Notes under the pieces: model-generated
The model's input: only the letters and a program-made list of their open reading frames with translations
What the model was told of the DNA's origin: nothing
Databases searched by the model: none
Assembly: GCF_001552635.1 (NCBI RefSeq)
Contig: NZ_BCRO01000001.1
Location: 124,001 to 188,000 of the forward strand
Source of the DNA: Actinomadura hibisca NBRC 15177
GTDB lineage: Bacteria; Actinomycetota; Actinomycetes; Streptosporangiales; Streptosporangiaceae
Length of the DNA: 64,000 nucleotides
Reading direction: 5' to 3'
In this document: positions 25,627 to 33,483 of the stretch, piece after piece
Layout: each line of letters opens with the position of its first letter
Position numbering within the stretch: position 1 is the stretch's first letter
Position numbers and translations under genes: made by a program

Positions 25627-26646
25627 ATGACCGATCCCCCGTCCGGCCCCCGGCCCGCCACCAGCACCGACGTGGCCCGGCTGGCGGGCGTCTCCCAGGC
25701 GACGGTCTCCTACGTCATGAACGACGCCCCCGGCGTGAAGATCAGCGACTCGACCCGGGAGCGGGTCCGCCAGGCCGCCGAGCAGCTCGGCTACAGCCCG
25801 CACGCCTCGGCCCGCACCCTGCGCAAGGGGCGCAGCGACGTGGTCCTGATGCCGGTCCCCGACATCCCCGTCGGCCACCTGGCCGGACGCTTCTTCCGCG
25901 AGCTGGGGCGGCTGCTGCGCGGGCACGGTCACACGCTGGTGATGTACGGCGACACCGACGGCCGGGGCGCGACGGCCGCGCGCGAGTGGGCGCAGTGGCG
26001 TCCGGCTGCGGTGCTGGTGGCGGCCGACCGCCTGACCCGCGCGGGGGTGCGCCAGCTCCACGCCGCCGGGGTCGCCACCGTGGTCGCCATGGGGCCCCGC
26101 CCCTCGCTGCTGGCCCCGACCCTGGTCTTCGACGACTACGCCATCGGCGGCTGCGCGGTCGAGCACCTGATCGCGCGGGGTCGGCGGCGGCTCGGCGTGG
26201 TCGTGCCCGCCGAACCGGAGCTGGCGGTGTTCGCCGGGCCCCGGTTCGAGGGGGCCGAGCGCGCCGCCGCCGCGCGGGGCGTGGCCGTCCGGCGGATCGT
26301 GCTGCCGTCCGACGAGGCGGGGGCGGCCGAGGTCGTGGCGGGTTGGGACGCGGGGGAGCGGCCCGACGGGATCTTCGCCTACAACGACGACTACGCGATG
26401 GTGCTGATGCGGGTGATGCAGGACGCCGGGCTGGCGGTCCCCGGCGACGTGGCGGTGGTCGGGGCCGACGACCTGCCGCTGGGACGGTTGTTGCGGCCGC
26501 GCCTGACCTCGGTGCGGGTGGCGGGCGACCGGTCGGCCGCGCAGGTCGCCGACCGGCTGCACCAGATGATCGTCGCGGCGGAGCGGGAGGCGGGCGTCGT
26601 GCTGTTCGAGAGCAGTGCGGAGATCGTCCATCGCGAATCCTCCTGA
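25627..26646 (+). CDS. LacI/GalR family transcriptional regulator
   Basis: A 339-residue regulator. The HTH (about 10-60) has TSTDVARLAGVSQATVSYVMND and the hinge helix HASARTLRKGRSD. A periplasmic-binding-like sensor domain follows, with VLMPVPDIPVGHLAGRFF, IFAYNDDYAMVLMRVMQDAG and VAVVGADDLPLGRLLRPRLTSV. ATG 25627 gives the canonical N-terminus. It probably represses the divergent MFS-hydrolase operon and itself through the TACGTA palindromes, and responds to a sugar. Confidence 0.93.
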   Translation: MTDPPSGPRPATSTDVARLAGVSQATVSYVMNDAPGVKISDSTRERVRQAAEQLGYSPHASARTLRKGRSDVVLMPVPDIPVGHLAGRFFRELGRLLRGHGHTLVMYGDTDGRGATAAREWAQWRPAAVLVAADRLTRAGVRQLHAAGVATVVAMGPRPSLLAPTLVFDDYAIGGCAVEHLIARGRRRLGVVVPAEPELAVFAGPRFEGAERAAAARGVAVRRIVLPSDEAGAAEVVAGWDAGERPDGIFAYNDDYAMVLMRVMQDAGLAVPGDVAVVGADDLPLGRLLRPRLTSVRVAGDRSAAQVADRLHQMIVAAEREAGVVLFESSAEIVHRESS

Positions 26647-26695
26647 CGGGTAAGCTCGACGGTTTCGCCACCCCGAGCCCGGAGGTCTGTTCCGC

Positions 26696-28738
26696 ATGTC
26701 CGCCCCCGTCGTAGAGGAGCCCGACTCCGCCGCAGTCCTCGCCGCCGAGCAGGCGCATCTCGCCGAATCCCGCGCCGCCCTGCGCCGGATGCGCGAGCAC
26801 GCCGAGGGCATGTCGGCCGACGCCGCCGCCGACTGGGTCTCGCGCCAGTTCCTGGAATCGTTGCTGGACCAGCGCGTCGCGGCCCTCGCCGACCACCCCG
26901 ACACCCCGCTGTTCTTCGGCCGCATGGACCACGACCGGGACCACGGCGGCGACGCCGAGGCCGTCGCGGAGGACCTGCCGCGCACCATGTACGTCGGCCG
27001 CCGCCACGTGCACGACGGCCCCGAGGGCCGCCCGCTGGTGCTGGACTGGCGCGCCCCGGTGTCGCGGGCGTTCTACCAGGCGGGCCCGGCCGACCCGATG
27101 GGCTGGCGTCGTCGCCGCCGGTTCGGCTTCCAGGGCGGCGCGCTCACCGCGTTCGAGGACGAGCCGCTCGACGGCCGCGCCCTCGGCCCGTCGGCCATCC
27201 TCACCGCCGAGATCGAGCGGCCCCGCACCGGCCCGATGCGCGACATCGTCGCCACCATCCAGCCCGAGCAGGACGTCATCGTGCGCGCCGACCTGCCGCA
27301 GACCGTGTGCGTGCAGGGCGCGCCGGGCACCGGCAAGACCGCCGTCGGCCTGCACCGCGCCGCCTACCTGCTGTTCACCCACCGCGAGCGGCTGGCCCGC
27401 TCCGGCGTGCTGATCGTCGGCCCCAACCGCGCGTTCCTCGCCTATATCTCGGCGGTGCTGCCCGCGCTGGGCGAGGTCCGCGTGGACCAGGCCACCATCG
27501 AGGACCTGCTCGGCGCGCCCGCCGCCGTCGAGCCGGACGAGGTCGCCGCGCTCAAGGGCGAGGCGCGCATGGCCGACGTGCTGCACAAGGCGTTGTGGCG
27601 GCACATCCGCAAGCCCGAAGAGGGCCTGGTCGTCACCCAGGGCGTCGCCCGCTACCGGCTCGCCGACCACGAGGTGCGCGAGATCGCCGCCGCGCTGCGC
27701 GGCACCGCCCGCTACGGGAACGGCCGCGAGATGTTCGCCCAGCGCCTGGCCCACCAGATCCTGGTGCGGATGGAGCAGCGCGGCTACGCCGCCGACGACC
27801 GCGACCAGGACCGGGTGACCCGCTCCAAGCCCGTCAAGCAGCTCGTGGACCAGGTCTGGCCGAAGGTGACGCCCGAGCAGGTGCTGTTCCGGCTGCTGTC
27901 GGACGCCGACTTCCTACGCACCGCCGCCAAGGGCGTGCTGGACGAGGACGAGCAGGCAGCGTTGCGGTGGGCCAAGCCGCCGCGCTCGCACCGCTCCGCC
28001 AAGTGGACCGCCGCCGACCGCGCCCTGCTGGACGAGCTGACCGGCCTCATCGACCGCACGCCGACGCTCGGGCATCTGGTCGTGGACGAGGCCCAGGACC
28101 TGTCGGCCATGCAGCTCCGCGCCCTGGGCCGCCGCTGCGCCGGGAGTTCGGCCACCGTCTTGGGCGACATCGCGCAGGGCACCACGCCTTGGTCGGCCCG
28201 CTCCTGGACCGAGGTCCTGGAGCACCTGGGGCAGAAGGGCGAGGTCACCGAGCTGACGCTCGGGTTCCGCGTGCCCGGGGCCGTCCTGGACTACGCCGCG
28301 CGCCTGCTCCCGCACGTCGCGCCCGAACTCGCCGCCCCGCGCTCGTTGCGCGCCGGGATCGGCGCGCTCACCGTCACCCGCGCCGACGACCTCGCCGAAG
28401 GAGTGGTCGAGGCCGCCCGCGCCGCGCTGGCCCGCGAGGGCTCGATCGGCCTGATCGCCGCCGACGCCGACGTGCCCGCGCACGCCGCCGCCCTCACCGC
28501 CGCCGGCCTGGACCACACCGTGCTCGGCCCCGACTCCGACGGGTCCGGACGGCTGCTGCTCATCCCCGCCACGCTCGCCAAGGGACTGGAGTACGACCAC
28601 GTGATCATCGCCGAACCGGCCGTCATCGCGGCCGCCGAACCGCGCGGCCTCGCCCGCCTGTACGTGGTGCTGACCCGCGCGGTCACCTCGCTCGCCGTCG
28701 TCCACCGCGCCGACCTGCCCGCCGAGCTGGCCGCATGA
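26696..28738 (+). CDS. HelD/HelR-like UvrD-type ATPase (RNA polymerase remodeller)
   Basis: A 680-residue superfamily 1 ATPase. An N-terminal coiled-coil arm (about 10-60) is followed by the HelD core VLDWRAPVSRAFY. Walker A is GAPGTGKTAV (about 208) and Walker B HLVVDEAQDLSA (about 460). LGDIAQGTTPW (motif III), TLGFRVPGAV (motif IV) and the late AKGLEYDHVI and LYVVLTRA (motifs V-VI) complete the set. Actinobacterial relatives (HelR) bind RNA polymerase, recycle stalled complexes and can displace rifamycins. No rifamycin-associated element was found upstream. The stop overlaps the glycosylase start (ATGA). Confidence 0.88.
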   Translation: MSAPVVEEPDSAAVLAAEQAHLAESRAALRRMREHAEGMSADAAADWVSRQFLESLLDQRVAALADHPDTPLFFGRMDHDRDHGGDAEAVAEDLPRTMYVGRRHVHDGPEGRPLVLDWRAPVSRAFYQAGPADPMGWRRRRRFGFQGGALTAFEDEPLDGRALGPSAILTAEIERPRTGPMRDIVATIQPEQDVIVRADLPQTVCVQGAPGTGKTAVGLHRAAYLLFTHRERLARSGVLIVGPNRAFLAYISAVLPALGEVRVDQATIEDLLGAPAAVEPDEVAALKGEARMADVLHKALWRHIRKPEEGLVVTQGVARYRLADHEVREIAAALRGTARYGNGREMFAQRLAHQILVRMEQRGYAADDRDQDRVTRSKPVKQLVDQVWPKVTPEQVLFRLLSDADFLRTAAKGVLDEDEQAALRWAKPPRSHRSAKWTAADRALLDELTGLIDRTPTLGHLVVDEAQDLSAMQLRALGRRCAGSSATVLGDIAQGTTPWSARSWTEVLEHLGQKGEVTELTLGFRVPGAVLDYAARLLPHVAPELAAPRSLRAGIGALTVTRADDLAEGVVEAARAALAREGSIGLIAADADVPAHAAALTAAGLDHTVLGPDSDGSGRLLLIPATLAKGLEYDHVIIAEPAVIAAAEPRGLARLYVVLTRAVTSLAVVHRADLPAELAA

Positions 28739-29613
28739 GCGAGGTCGTCACCCTGCCCGCCGCCCCGCCGTTCGACTTCGGGGCCACGCTGCGGTTCCTG
28801 GAGGGCTTCGCGCTGGCCGCCGACGCCCAGCGCGTCGAGGGCGGCGCGCTCACCCGCGCGCTGCGCGCCGGGGGCCGCACCGTCGTCGCGCGCCTCACCG
28901 CCGACGGCGACGCGGCCCTCCGCTGCGAGCTGCACGCCGACGGCCCGCTGGACGCCGACGTGATCGACGAGGCCGCCGACCGCCTCTCCGCCTCGCTGAG
29001 CCTGGCCGACGACCTGACCGGCTTCTACGAGATCGCCCGCGAGGACCCCGACTTCGCGCCCGTCGTCGAACGCCTGCACGGCTACCACCAGGCGCGGTTC
29101 AGCACGCCGCTGGAGGCGATGGTCTGGTCGATCCTGACCCAGCGCAACACCTTCACGATGAGCGTGCGGGGCCGCCGTAACCTAGCCGCCGACATCGGAG
29201 CCACCCTGACGGTGGACGGCGTGCCCTACACCGCCTTCCCCGACATCGAGCAGCTCGCCGCGCTGCCGCCGGGCCGCGTCGCCGAGCTGATCGGCAACCA
29301 GCGCAAGGGCCGCTTTCTCGCCGACGCCCTGCACGCCTGGCTGGAGGTGGACGAGGACTTCCTGAGCACCGCCCCCTACGCCGAGGCCAAGAAGGTGCTG
29401 CTCGGCCTGCCGGGCGTCGGCCCCTGGTCGGCGACGTTCATCATGATCCGGGGCCTGGGCCGCACCGACGAGACGCCGGTCGAGAAGCAGCTGGTGGAAC
29501 CGGCGTCCCGCGTCTACGGCCAGCCGCTGTCGCAGGCGCAGATCCAGAAGATCGGCGGGCGCTACGGGCCGTGGGCCGGGCTGTGGGCGCACTACCTGCG
29601 CCTCGTCGGCTGA
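28735..29613 (+). CDS. AlkA-like DNA-3-methyladenine glycosylase family protein
   Basis: A 292-residue HhH-GPD protein. The hairpin LLGLPGVGPWSATFIMIRGLGR is the DNA-binding HhH of 3-methyladenine glycosylase II, and AMVWSILTQRNTF is the usual first helix of the core. The catalytic Asp of AlkA (in the PDD following the HhH) aligns with the Val-Glu of RTDETPVEKQL, so a Glu may replace it. The family excises alkylated bases. ATG 28735 overlaps the HelD-like stop by 4 bp, so the two genes are coupled. The 3' end overlaps the convergent gene by 22 bp. Confidence 0.82.
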   Translation: MSEVVTLPAAPPFDFGATLRFLEGFALAADAQRVEGGALTRALRAGGRTVVARLTADGDAALRCELHADGPLDADVIDEAADRLSASLSLADDLTGFYEIAREDPDFAPVVERLHGYHQARFSTPLEAMVWSILTQRNTFTMSVRGRRNLAADIGATLTVDGVPYTAFPDIEQLAALPPGRVAELIGNQRKGRFLADALHAWLEVDEDFLSTAPYAEAKKVLLGLPGVGPWSATFIMIRGLGRTDETPVEKQLVEPASRVYGQPLSQAQIQKIGGRYGPWAGLWAHYLRLVG

Positions 29614-31457
29614 CCGTCGCCGGGCTCGGCGATCTCGGTCAGCCGGGCCCGGACCTCGGCGAGCGGCTCCAGCAGCTCGTCCAGCGCCAGTTCCCCGGCC
29701 TGCTCCTTGAGGCCGGGGAGCCGCTGGGCGAGGTCGCCGATGACCTGGGTGATGGCGACCAGCTCTTGGAGTTGCTGTTCGGCGCGGGCCTGCGCCTCCT
29801 GCTGGGCCAGCCGGACGGTCTCGTCCAGCCGGTGCCGTAGGAGCCGCTGGTAGCCGCTGCGGTGCAGCAGCCACAACGCCGGGATCGGCGCGATGGAGAC
29901 CACCGTGACCAGTATCCGCAGCAGGTAGGTCATGGCGAAGACGGTGAGGCTGCGGCCGCTGAGCGCGCCCAGGGCCGTGCTCTGCTCCAGGGGCCCGGCA
30001 GCTTCGGAAAGTCTTGTGCGGATCACGGCGACCTCGGTGGCGATCTCCCGATCGATCCGCGTCTTGACCGTCAGCGCCAGCGACTGGCCGGTGCCGCGCA
30101 GGGTGCCGAGACCGGTCTGGTTCTCGACGAGCCTGCTGTCGTGCCGGAACGCGTCCGCCTCGGCTTTGGCGCGCTTGCAGTCCGGGCCGTCGCCGGGGCG
30201 TCCTGTCCCGCCCTGGCCCGTGCACTCCCGTGTGGCGGTCTCTTGCAGGTAGGTCAGCTGTTTCAGATCGCTGTCGACCTGAGCCTTCAGGTCCTTGGCC
30301 TGCTCGATGACGGTCGACAGCCGCTGGCGCTGGGAGAGTGTCGATTCGCTCAGGATGCTGGACGGGCAGTCGCGGGGAGTCGACAGGGGGAGCAAGGGGT
30401 TGCACCGGTGCAGCCGGGCATTGGCCGTGCGCAACGTTTGCTCGTGGCGGGCCTGTATCTCGTGGTTCACCTCCGATCCGAAGACCTCCAGCAGCAGCGG
30501 TTCCGCAATGACCAGGCCCATCAGGCTCGCCAGGACCATGCGGGGCACGACCGTCCCCAACGCCCCGCCCCGGCCGCCGCCCAGGGGTAGCGACGCGAGC
30601 AGCCAACGGTCCAGGGCCAGCAGCACCAGACCCCAGGACACGCCCACGGCCAGCGCCACCGCAACGTTGCCCAGCACGCTCACGACCAGCAGCACCGTCA
30701 GGGCGCCGACCATCAGCGTCGCGGCCAGGAGCAGCAGGCTGACCGACGTGTAGCGTCCGCGCTCCTGCGGCACCAGGTCGAGGACCTCCTCGTCCACACC
30801 GATGAGACGGCGCAACAACGGCCCCACTCTGCCCCGGCCGGGCGGAGGAACCGGCGGAGCGACGTGCTCGACCTCGTCGGCCCGGCCCCGGTCGTCCAGC
30901 GCCTCCCACGCCGCTACCCACTCCCGGACGCGCTCCTCCTCCAGTCCGCACGCCCGTGCATAGGCGAGCACGAACGAGACCTTCGGCAGGCGGCCGCGCT
31001 TCAACGTCTCGCTGACCGTGCTGGGCGGCAGCACGTTGTGCCCGTCCGCGCGCTTGTTCAGGTCGGCCAGCGACAACCGCGCCCACGTCCGCAGCTCCGC
31101 CAGCAGATCCAGGAAGTCCCGTACGGACGCGGCCGCGGCGGGGTCGGGCGGATCTCCCATCGGCACGTGGGCGTCGATCGGCCGTCCCACCGAGACGGCC
31201 GCCTCCTCCCACGACGCCTGAAACTCCGCCTCGTCGCCGCCGCACGCGACGACGTAGGCGCGGGCCACCTCCCAGGTCGGCAGCGTCCGGCCCCGCGCCG
31301 CCGCCGTGCAGGTCGTCGGCGAGTACCCGGCCCGCTCGGCGACCTGCCGCAGCGTCAGCCCGGACCCCCGGCGCAGTTCCCGCAGTCGTTGCGCGAAGGC
31401 GGCGACCGCGCCGGCGGACGGGTCGAGCGGCTCCTCCGGCCGCCCGGCTCTGGACAC
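29592..31457 (-). CDS. double-HTH (Xre) protein fused to DUF4407 membrane domain
   Basis: A 621-residue protein with an unusual layout. The first Xre HTH (about 18-75) contains GLTLRQVAERAGYSPTTCT and the second (about 110-170) LSLADLNKRADGHNVLPPST. From about 215 it follows DUF4407: LIGVDEEVLDLVPQERGRY, membrane helices at about 235-290 (ending VSWGLVLLALDRWLLAS) and 305-330, an extracytoplasmic or coiled region (about 335-490), a last membrane helix (about 520-545) and a C-terminal coiled coil. It could tether DNA-binding domains to the membrane. It starts with GTG 10 bp after a small membrane protein gene. Confidence 0.85.
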   Translation of the reverse strand: MSRAGRPEEPLDPSAGAVAAFAQRLRELRRGSGLTLRQVAERAGYSPTTCTAAARGRTLPTWEVARAYVVACGGDEAEFQASWEEAAVSVGRPIDAHVPMGDPPDPAAAASVRDFLDLLAELRTWARLSLADLNKRADGHNVLPPSTVSETLKRGRLPKVSFVLAYARACGLEEERVREWVAAWEALDDRGRADEVEHVAPPVPPPGRGRVGPLLRRLIGVDEEVLDLVPQERGRYTSVSLLLLAATLMVGALTVLLVVSVLGNVAVALAVGVSWGLVLLALDRWLLASLPLGGGRGGALGTVVPRMVLASLMGLVIAEPLLLEVFGSEVNHEIQARHEQTLRTANARLHRCNPLLPLSTPRDCPSSILSESTLSQRQRLSTVIEQAKDLKAQVDSDLKQLTYLQETATRECTGQGGTGRPGDGPDCKRAKAEADAFRHDSRLVENQTGLGTLRGTGQSLALTVKTRIDREIATEVAVIRTRLSEAAGPLEQSTALGALSGRSLTVFAMTYLLRILVTVVSIAPIPALWLLHRSGYQRLLRHRLDETVRLAQQEAQARAEQQLQELVAITQVIGDLAQRLPGLKEQAGELALDELLEPLAEVRARLTEIAEPGDGQPTRRR

Positions 31458-31467
31458 CGGCCCCGAC

Positions 31468-31719
31468 CTACCCGGGCTGGGGGAGGGTGGCGGCCAGGCG
31501 CGGCGACCACGGCGACCGCGCCCCGGCGAGCCGGGCGACGACCTCGGCGGCGATCAGGCCGATCCCGGCGGTGCAGCCGAGCGCGGGCACCGGCGGCATC
31601 CCCCGGTGCAGCAACCACAGGCAGACCACGGCGACGACCACCAGGACCAGCACGGCGGTCCGGCCCGGCGGCAGGGGACCGGGGGTGGGGAGATCGGACA
31701 GGGGATCGGACATGGGCAC
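31468..31719 (-). CDS. small two-helix membrane protein
   Basis: An 83-residue protein with two hydrophobic segments: TAVLVLVVVAVVCLWLLH (about 20-38) and ALGCTAGIGLIAAEVVARL (about 46-64). It starts at GTG 31719, with GGGAAGGTG upstream, or at ATG 31713. No family was recognised. It precedes the HTH-DUF4407 gene by 10 bp on the same strand, so the two probably form an operon and may act together in the membrane. Confidence 0.65.
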   Translation of the reverse strand: MPMSDPLSDLPTPGPLPPGRTAVLVLVVVAVVCLWLLHRGMPPVPALGCTAGIGLIAAEVVARLAGARSPWSPRLAATLPQPG

Positions 31720-31721
31720 GA

Positions 31722-31750
31722 CACCTTCCCTTCACGGCGTGAGACGAGGA
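31722..31750. repeat. 29-bp direct repeat, copy 1
   Basis: This stretch matches 32086-32114 with three mismatches in 29 bp; the last 15 bp (GGCGTGAGACGAGGA) are identical. The copies are 364 bp apart, in the same orientation. Copy 1 includes the ribosome site of the small membrane protein gene, so the repeat may be a duplicated gene start or leader. Confidence 0.7.
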
Positions 31751-32085
31751 ACGGGACCCGGCCACCGCCCGCCGGGGCTTGCCGACCCCGTGACGGCTGC
31801 GAGCGCCGTCACCGCGAGCGGTGTGCCCCTCACTCTCCTGCACCACAGGGGCACCGGGAAGGCCGTCGCGCGGCACGGTCCGTCCGGGTTCGCGGCCGGT
31901 GACGAACGCGCAGCTCAGCGAGTTGTGCGGGCCGCGTTCGGCGTCCGTACGGCCGGTGTCGGCCGCCAGGGCGGGGACGGTTGTGCGGCCGGTGTCCGGG
32001 CCGCCGTCCGGACGCCGCCGCCCTCGACCCCCCGCCGGACGGGATGTGACACTGGGGCCGAGCCGCCCCTCGGGCGGCACTTCCG
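31751..32085. other. gene-poor stretch between two direct repeats
   Basis: These 335 bp lie between the copies of the 29-bp direct repeat. Overlapping open frames exist on both strands, as expected from high GC, but none has a ribosome site, a family match or a plausible protein. TACGGCCGGTGTC and TGCGGCCGGTGTC recur about 40 bp apart inside. It could be a decayed gene or a transcribed leader. Confidence 0.5.
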
Positions 32086-32114
32086 CACCTTCGCCTCATG
32101 GCGTGAGACGAGGA
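32086..32114. repeat. 29-bp direct repeat, copy 2
   Basis: Second copy of the repeat at 31722-31750. Here it lies 13 bp before a strong stem-loop. In the minus direction it would place a start-like ATG where copy 1 has the leader of the membrane protein gene, but no credible gene follows. Confidence 0.7.
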
Positions 32115-32126
32115 GCCGCGGACCCG

Positions 32127-32154
32127 AAGGGCCCTCGTTGCCGCGAGGGCCCTT
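32127..32154. terminator. strong stem-loop without an obvious gene to terminate
   Basis: AAGGGCCCTCG (32127-32137) is perfectly complementary to CGAGGGCCCTT (32144-32154), loop TTGCCG, followed by CTTC. It lies upstream of the acyl-CoA dehydrogenase promoter and 400 bp upstream of the small membrane protein gene, and may insulate the promoter or end an unseen transcript. Confidence 0.7.
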
Positions 32155-32190
32155 CTTCACGTCCGGGCCTTGTGACGGCTCACAGCACGG

Positions 32191-32220
32191 TTGACCTCAT
32201 CAGTGGGCGCTTTCTAAGGT
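32191..32220 (+). promoter_or_regulatory. sigma-A-type promoter of the acyl-CoA dehydrogenase pair
   Basis: TTGACC (32191-32196) and TAAGGT (32215-32220), separated by 18 bp, form the clearest housekeeping-type promoter in the window. It ends 69 bp before the GTG at 32290. The palindrome at 32227 would cover the transcription start. Confidence 0.65.
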
Positions 32221-32226
32221 GGGGCA

Positions 32227-32246
32227 CATACCGACCGGTTGGTATG
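32227..32246. promoter_or_regulatory. TetR-type operator CATACCGACCGGTTGGTATG
   Basis: A 20-bp palindrome with one mismatched pair, 6 bp after the -10 element. ACCGACCGGTCGGT-like palindromes are typical targets of actinobacterial TetR regulators of acyl-CoA genes. The position fits repression. No matching regulator gene is adjacent. Confidence 0.65.
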
Positions 32247-32289
32247 TCCGTGTCGGCAGGTCCGTGGCACCCGTTTCCCGGAGGTCCCC

Positions 32290-33483
32290 GTGAGCACCGC
32301 ACCACCCGACGCCGACGAGCTGCGCAGGCGGGTCGGCGATTTCCTGGCCGGGCACGACCCGGCCGCGACGGAGCCCCTGGAGTTCCTGCGCGCCCGCTTC
32401 GACGCCGGGCTCGCCTGGGTGCACTACCCCGAGGGGCTGGGCGGCCTCGGCGCGCCGCGCGCCCTCCAGCCCCAGGTGGACAAGGCGTTCGCCGCCGCCG
32501 GGGCGCCGACCAACCAGCCCGAGCGCAACGGCATCGGGCTCGGCATGGCCGCCCCCACCGTCCTCGCCTTCGGCACCGAGGAGCAGAAGAGGCGCTTCCT
32601 GCGGCCGCTGTGGACGGGCGAGGAGATCTGGTGCCAGCTGTTCTCCGAGCCCGGCGCCGGTTCCGACCTCGCCGCGCTCGGCACCCGCGCCGTCCGCGAC
32701 GGCGACCACTGGACCGTCAACGGCCAGAAGGTCTGGACGTCGATGGCGCACGAGGCGCGCTGGGCGATCCTGGTGACCCGCACCGACCCCGACGTGCCCA
32801 AGCACCGCGGCATGACCTACTTCGTGTGCGACATGACCGCGCCCGGCGTCGAGGTGCGGCCGCTGCGCCAGATCACCGGCGAGGCCGAGTTCAACGAGGT
32901 CTTCCTGACCGACGTGCGCATTCCTGACGAGCACCGCCTCGGCGAGGTCGGCGACGGCTGGCGGGTGTCCACCACCACGCTGATGAACGAGCGCGTCGCC
33001 ATCGGCGGCGCGGCGACCCCGCGCGAGGGCGGCATGATCGGCGTCGTCGCGAAGTTGTGGCGCGAGCGTCCCGAGCTGCGCACCCCCGGCCTGCACGAGG
33101 CGCTGCTGCGCTCCTGGGTGGAGGCCGAGGCCGCCCGCCTGACCGGCGAGCGGCTGCGCCAGCAGCTCACCGCCGGGCAGCCCGGCCCCGAGGGCTCGGC
33201 CGCCAAGCTCGCCTTCGCCGCCCTCAACCAGCAGATCTCCGGCCTGGAGCTGGAACTGCTCGGCGAGGACGGCCTGCGCTACGACGACTGGACCATGCGC
33301 CGCCCGTCGGAGGTGGACTTCACCCGCCGCTCGCCCGGCTACCGCTACCTGCGCGCCAAGGGCAACTCCATCGAGGGCGGCACCTCCGAGATCCTGCGCA
33401 ACATCATCGCCGAACGCGTGCTGGGCCTGCCCGGCGAGATCCGGGTGGACAAGGACGTGCCGTGGAAGGACCTGCCCAAGTGA
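32290..33483 (+). CDS. acyl-CoA dehydrogenase, catalytic member of a gene pair
   Basis: A 397-residue acyl-CoA dehydrogenase. HYPEGLGGLGAP, CQLFSEPGAGSDLA and NGQKVWTSMAHEARW are the N-terminal and FAD/substrate motifs. RAKGNSIEGGTSEILRNIIA at the C-terminus carries the Glu that aligns with the catalytic base of medium-chain dehydrogenases. GTG 32290 follows GGAGGT at 5 nt. The stop overlaps the start of a second dehydrogenase gene (GTGA). Paired genes of this kind in mycobacteria (FadE28-FadE29, ChsE) make heterotetramers acting on sterol side chains or other bulky acyl-CoAs; a similar assembly is inferred. Confidence 0.92.
   Translation: MSTAPPDADELRRRVGDFLAGHDPAATEPLEFLRARFDAGLAWVHYPEGLGGLGAPRALQPQVDKAFAAAGAPTNQPERNGIGLGMAAPTVLAFGTEEQKRRFLRPLWTGEEIWCQLFSEPGAGSDLAALGTRAVRDGDHWTVNGQKVWTSMAHEARWAILVTRTDPDVPKHRGMTYFVCDMTAPGVEVRPLRQITGEAEFNEVFLTDVRIPDEHRLGEVGDGWRVSTTTLMNERVAIGGAATPREGGMIGVVAKLWRERPELRTPGLHEALLRSWVEAEAARLTGERLRQQLTAGQPGPEGSAAKLAFAALNQQISGLELELLGEDGLRYDDWTMRRPSEVDFTRRSPGYRYLRAKGNSIEGGTSEILRNIIAERVLGLPGEIRVDKDVPWKDLPK

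Noticed and set aside
26647..26695. Rifamycin-associated element before the HelD/HelR-like gene
   Set aside because: The short intergenic region holds only a ribosome site; the RAE palindrome is absent, so rifamycin induction is not supported.
32171..32184. TGTGA-N4-TCACA palindrome upstream of the acyl-CoA dehydrogenase promoter
   Set aside because: The arms match a CRP site but the spacer is 4 bp instead of 6, so it should not fit the dimer.
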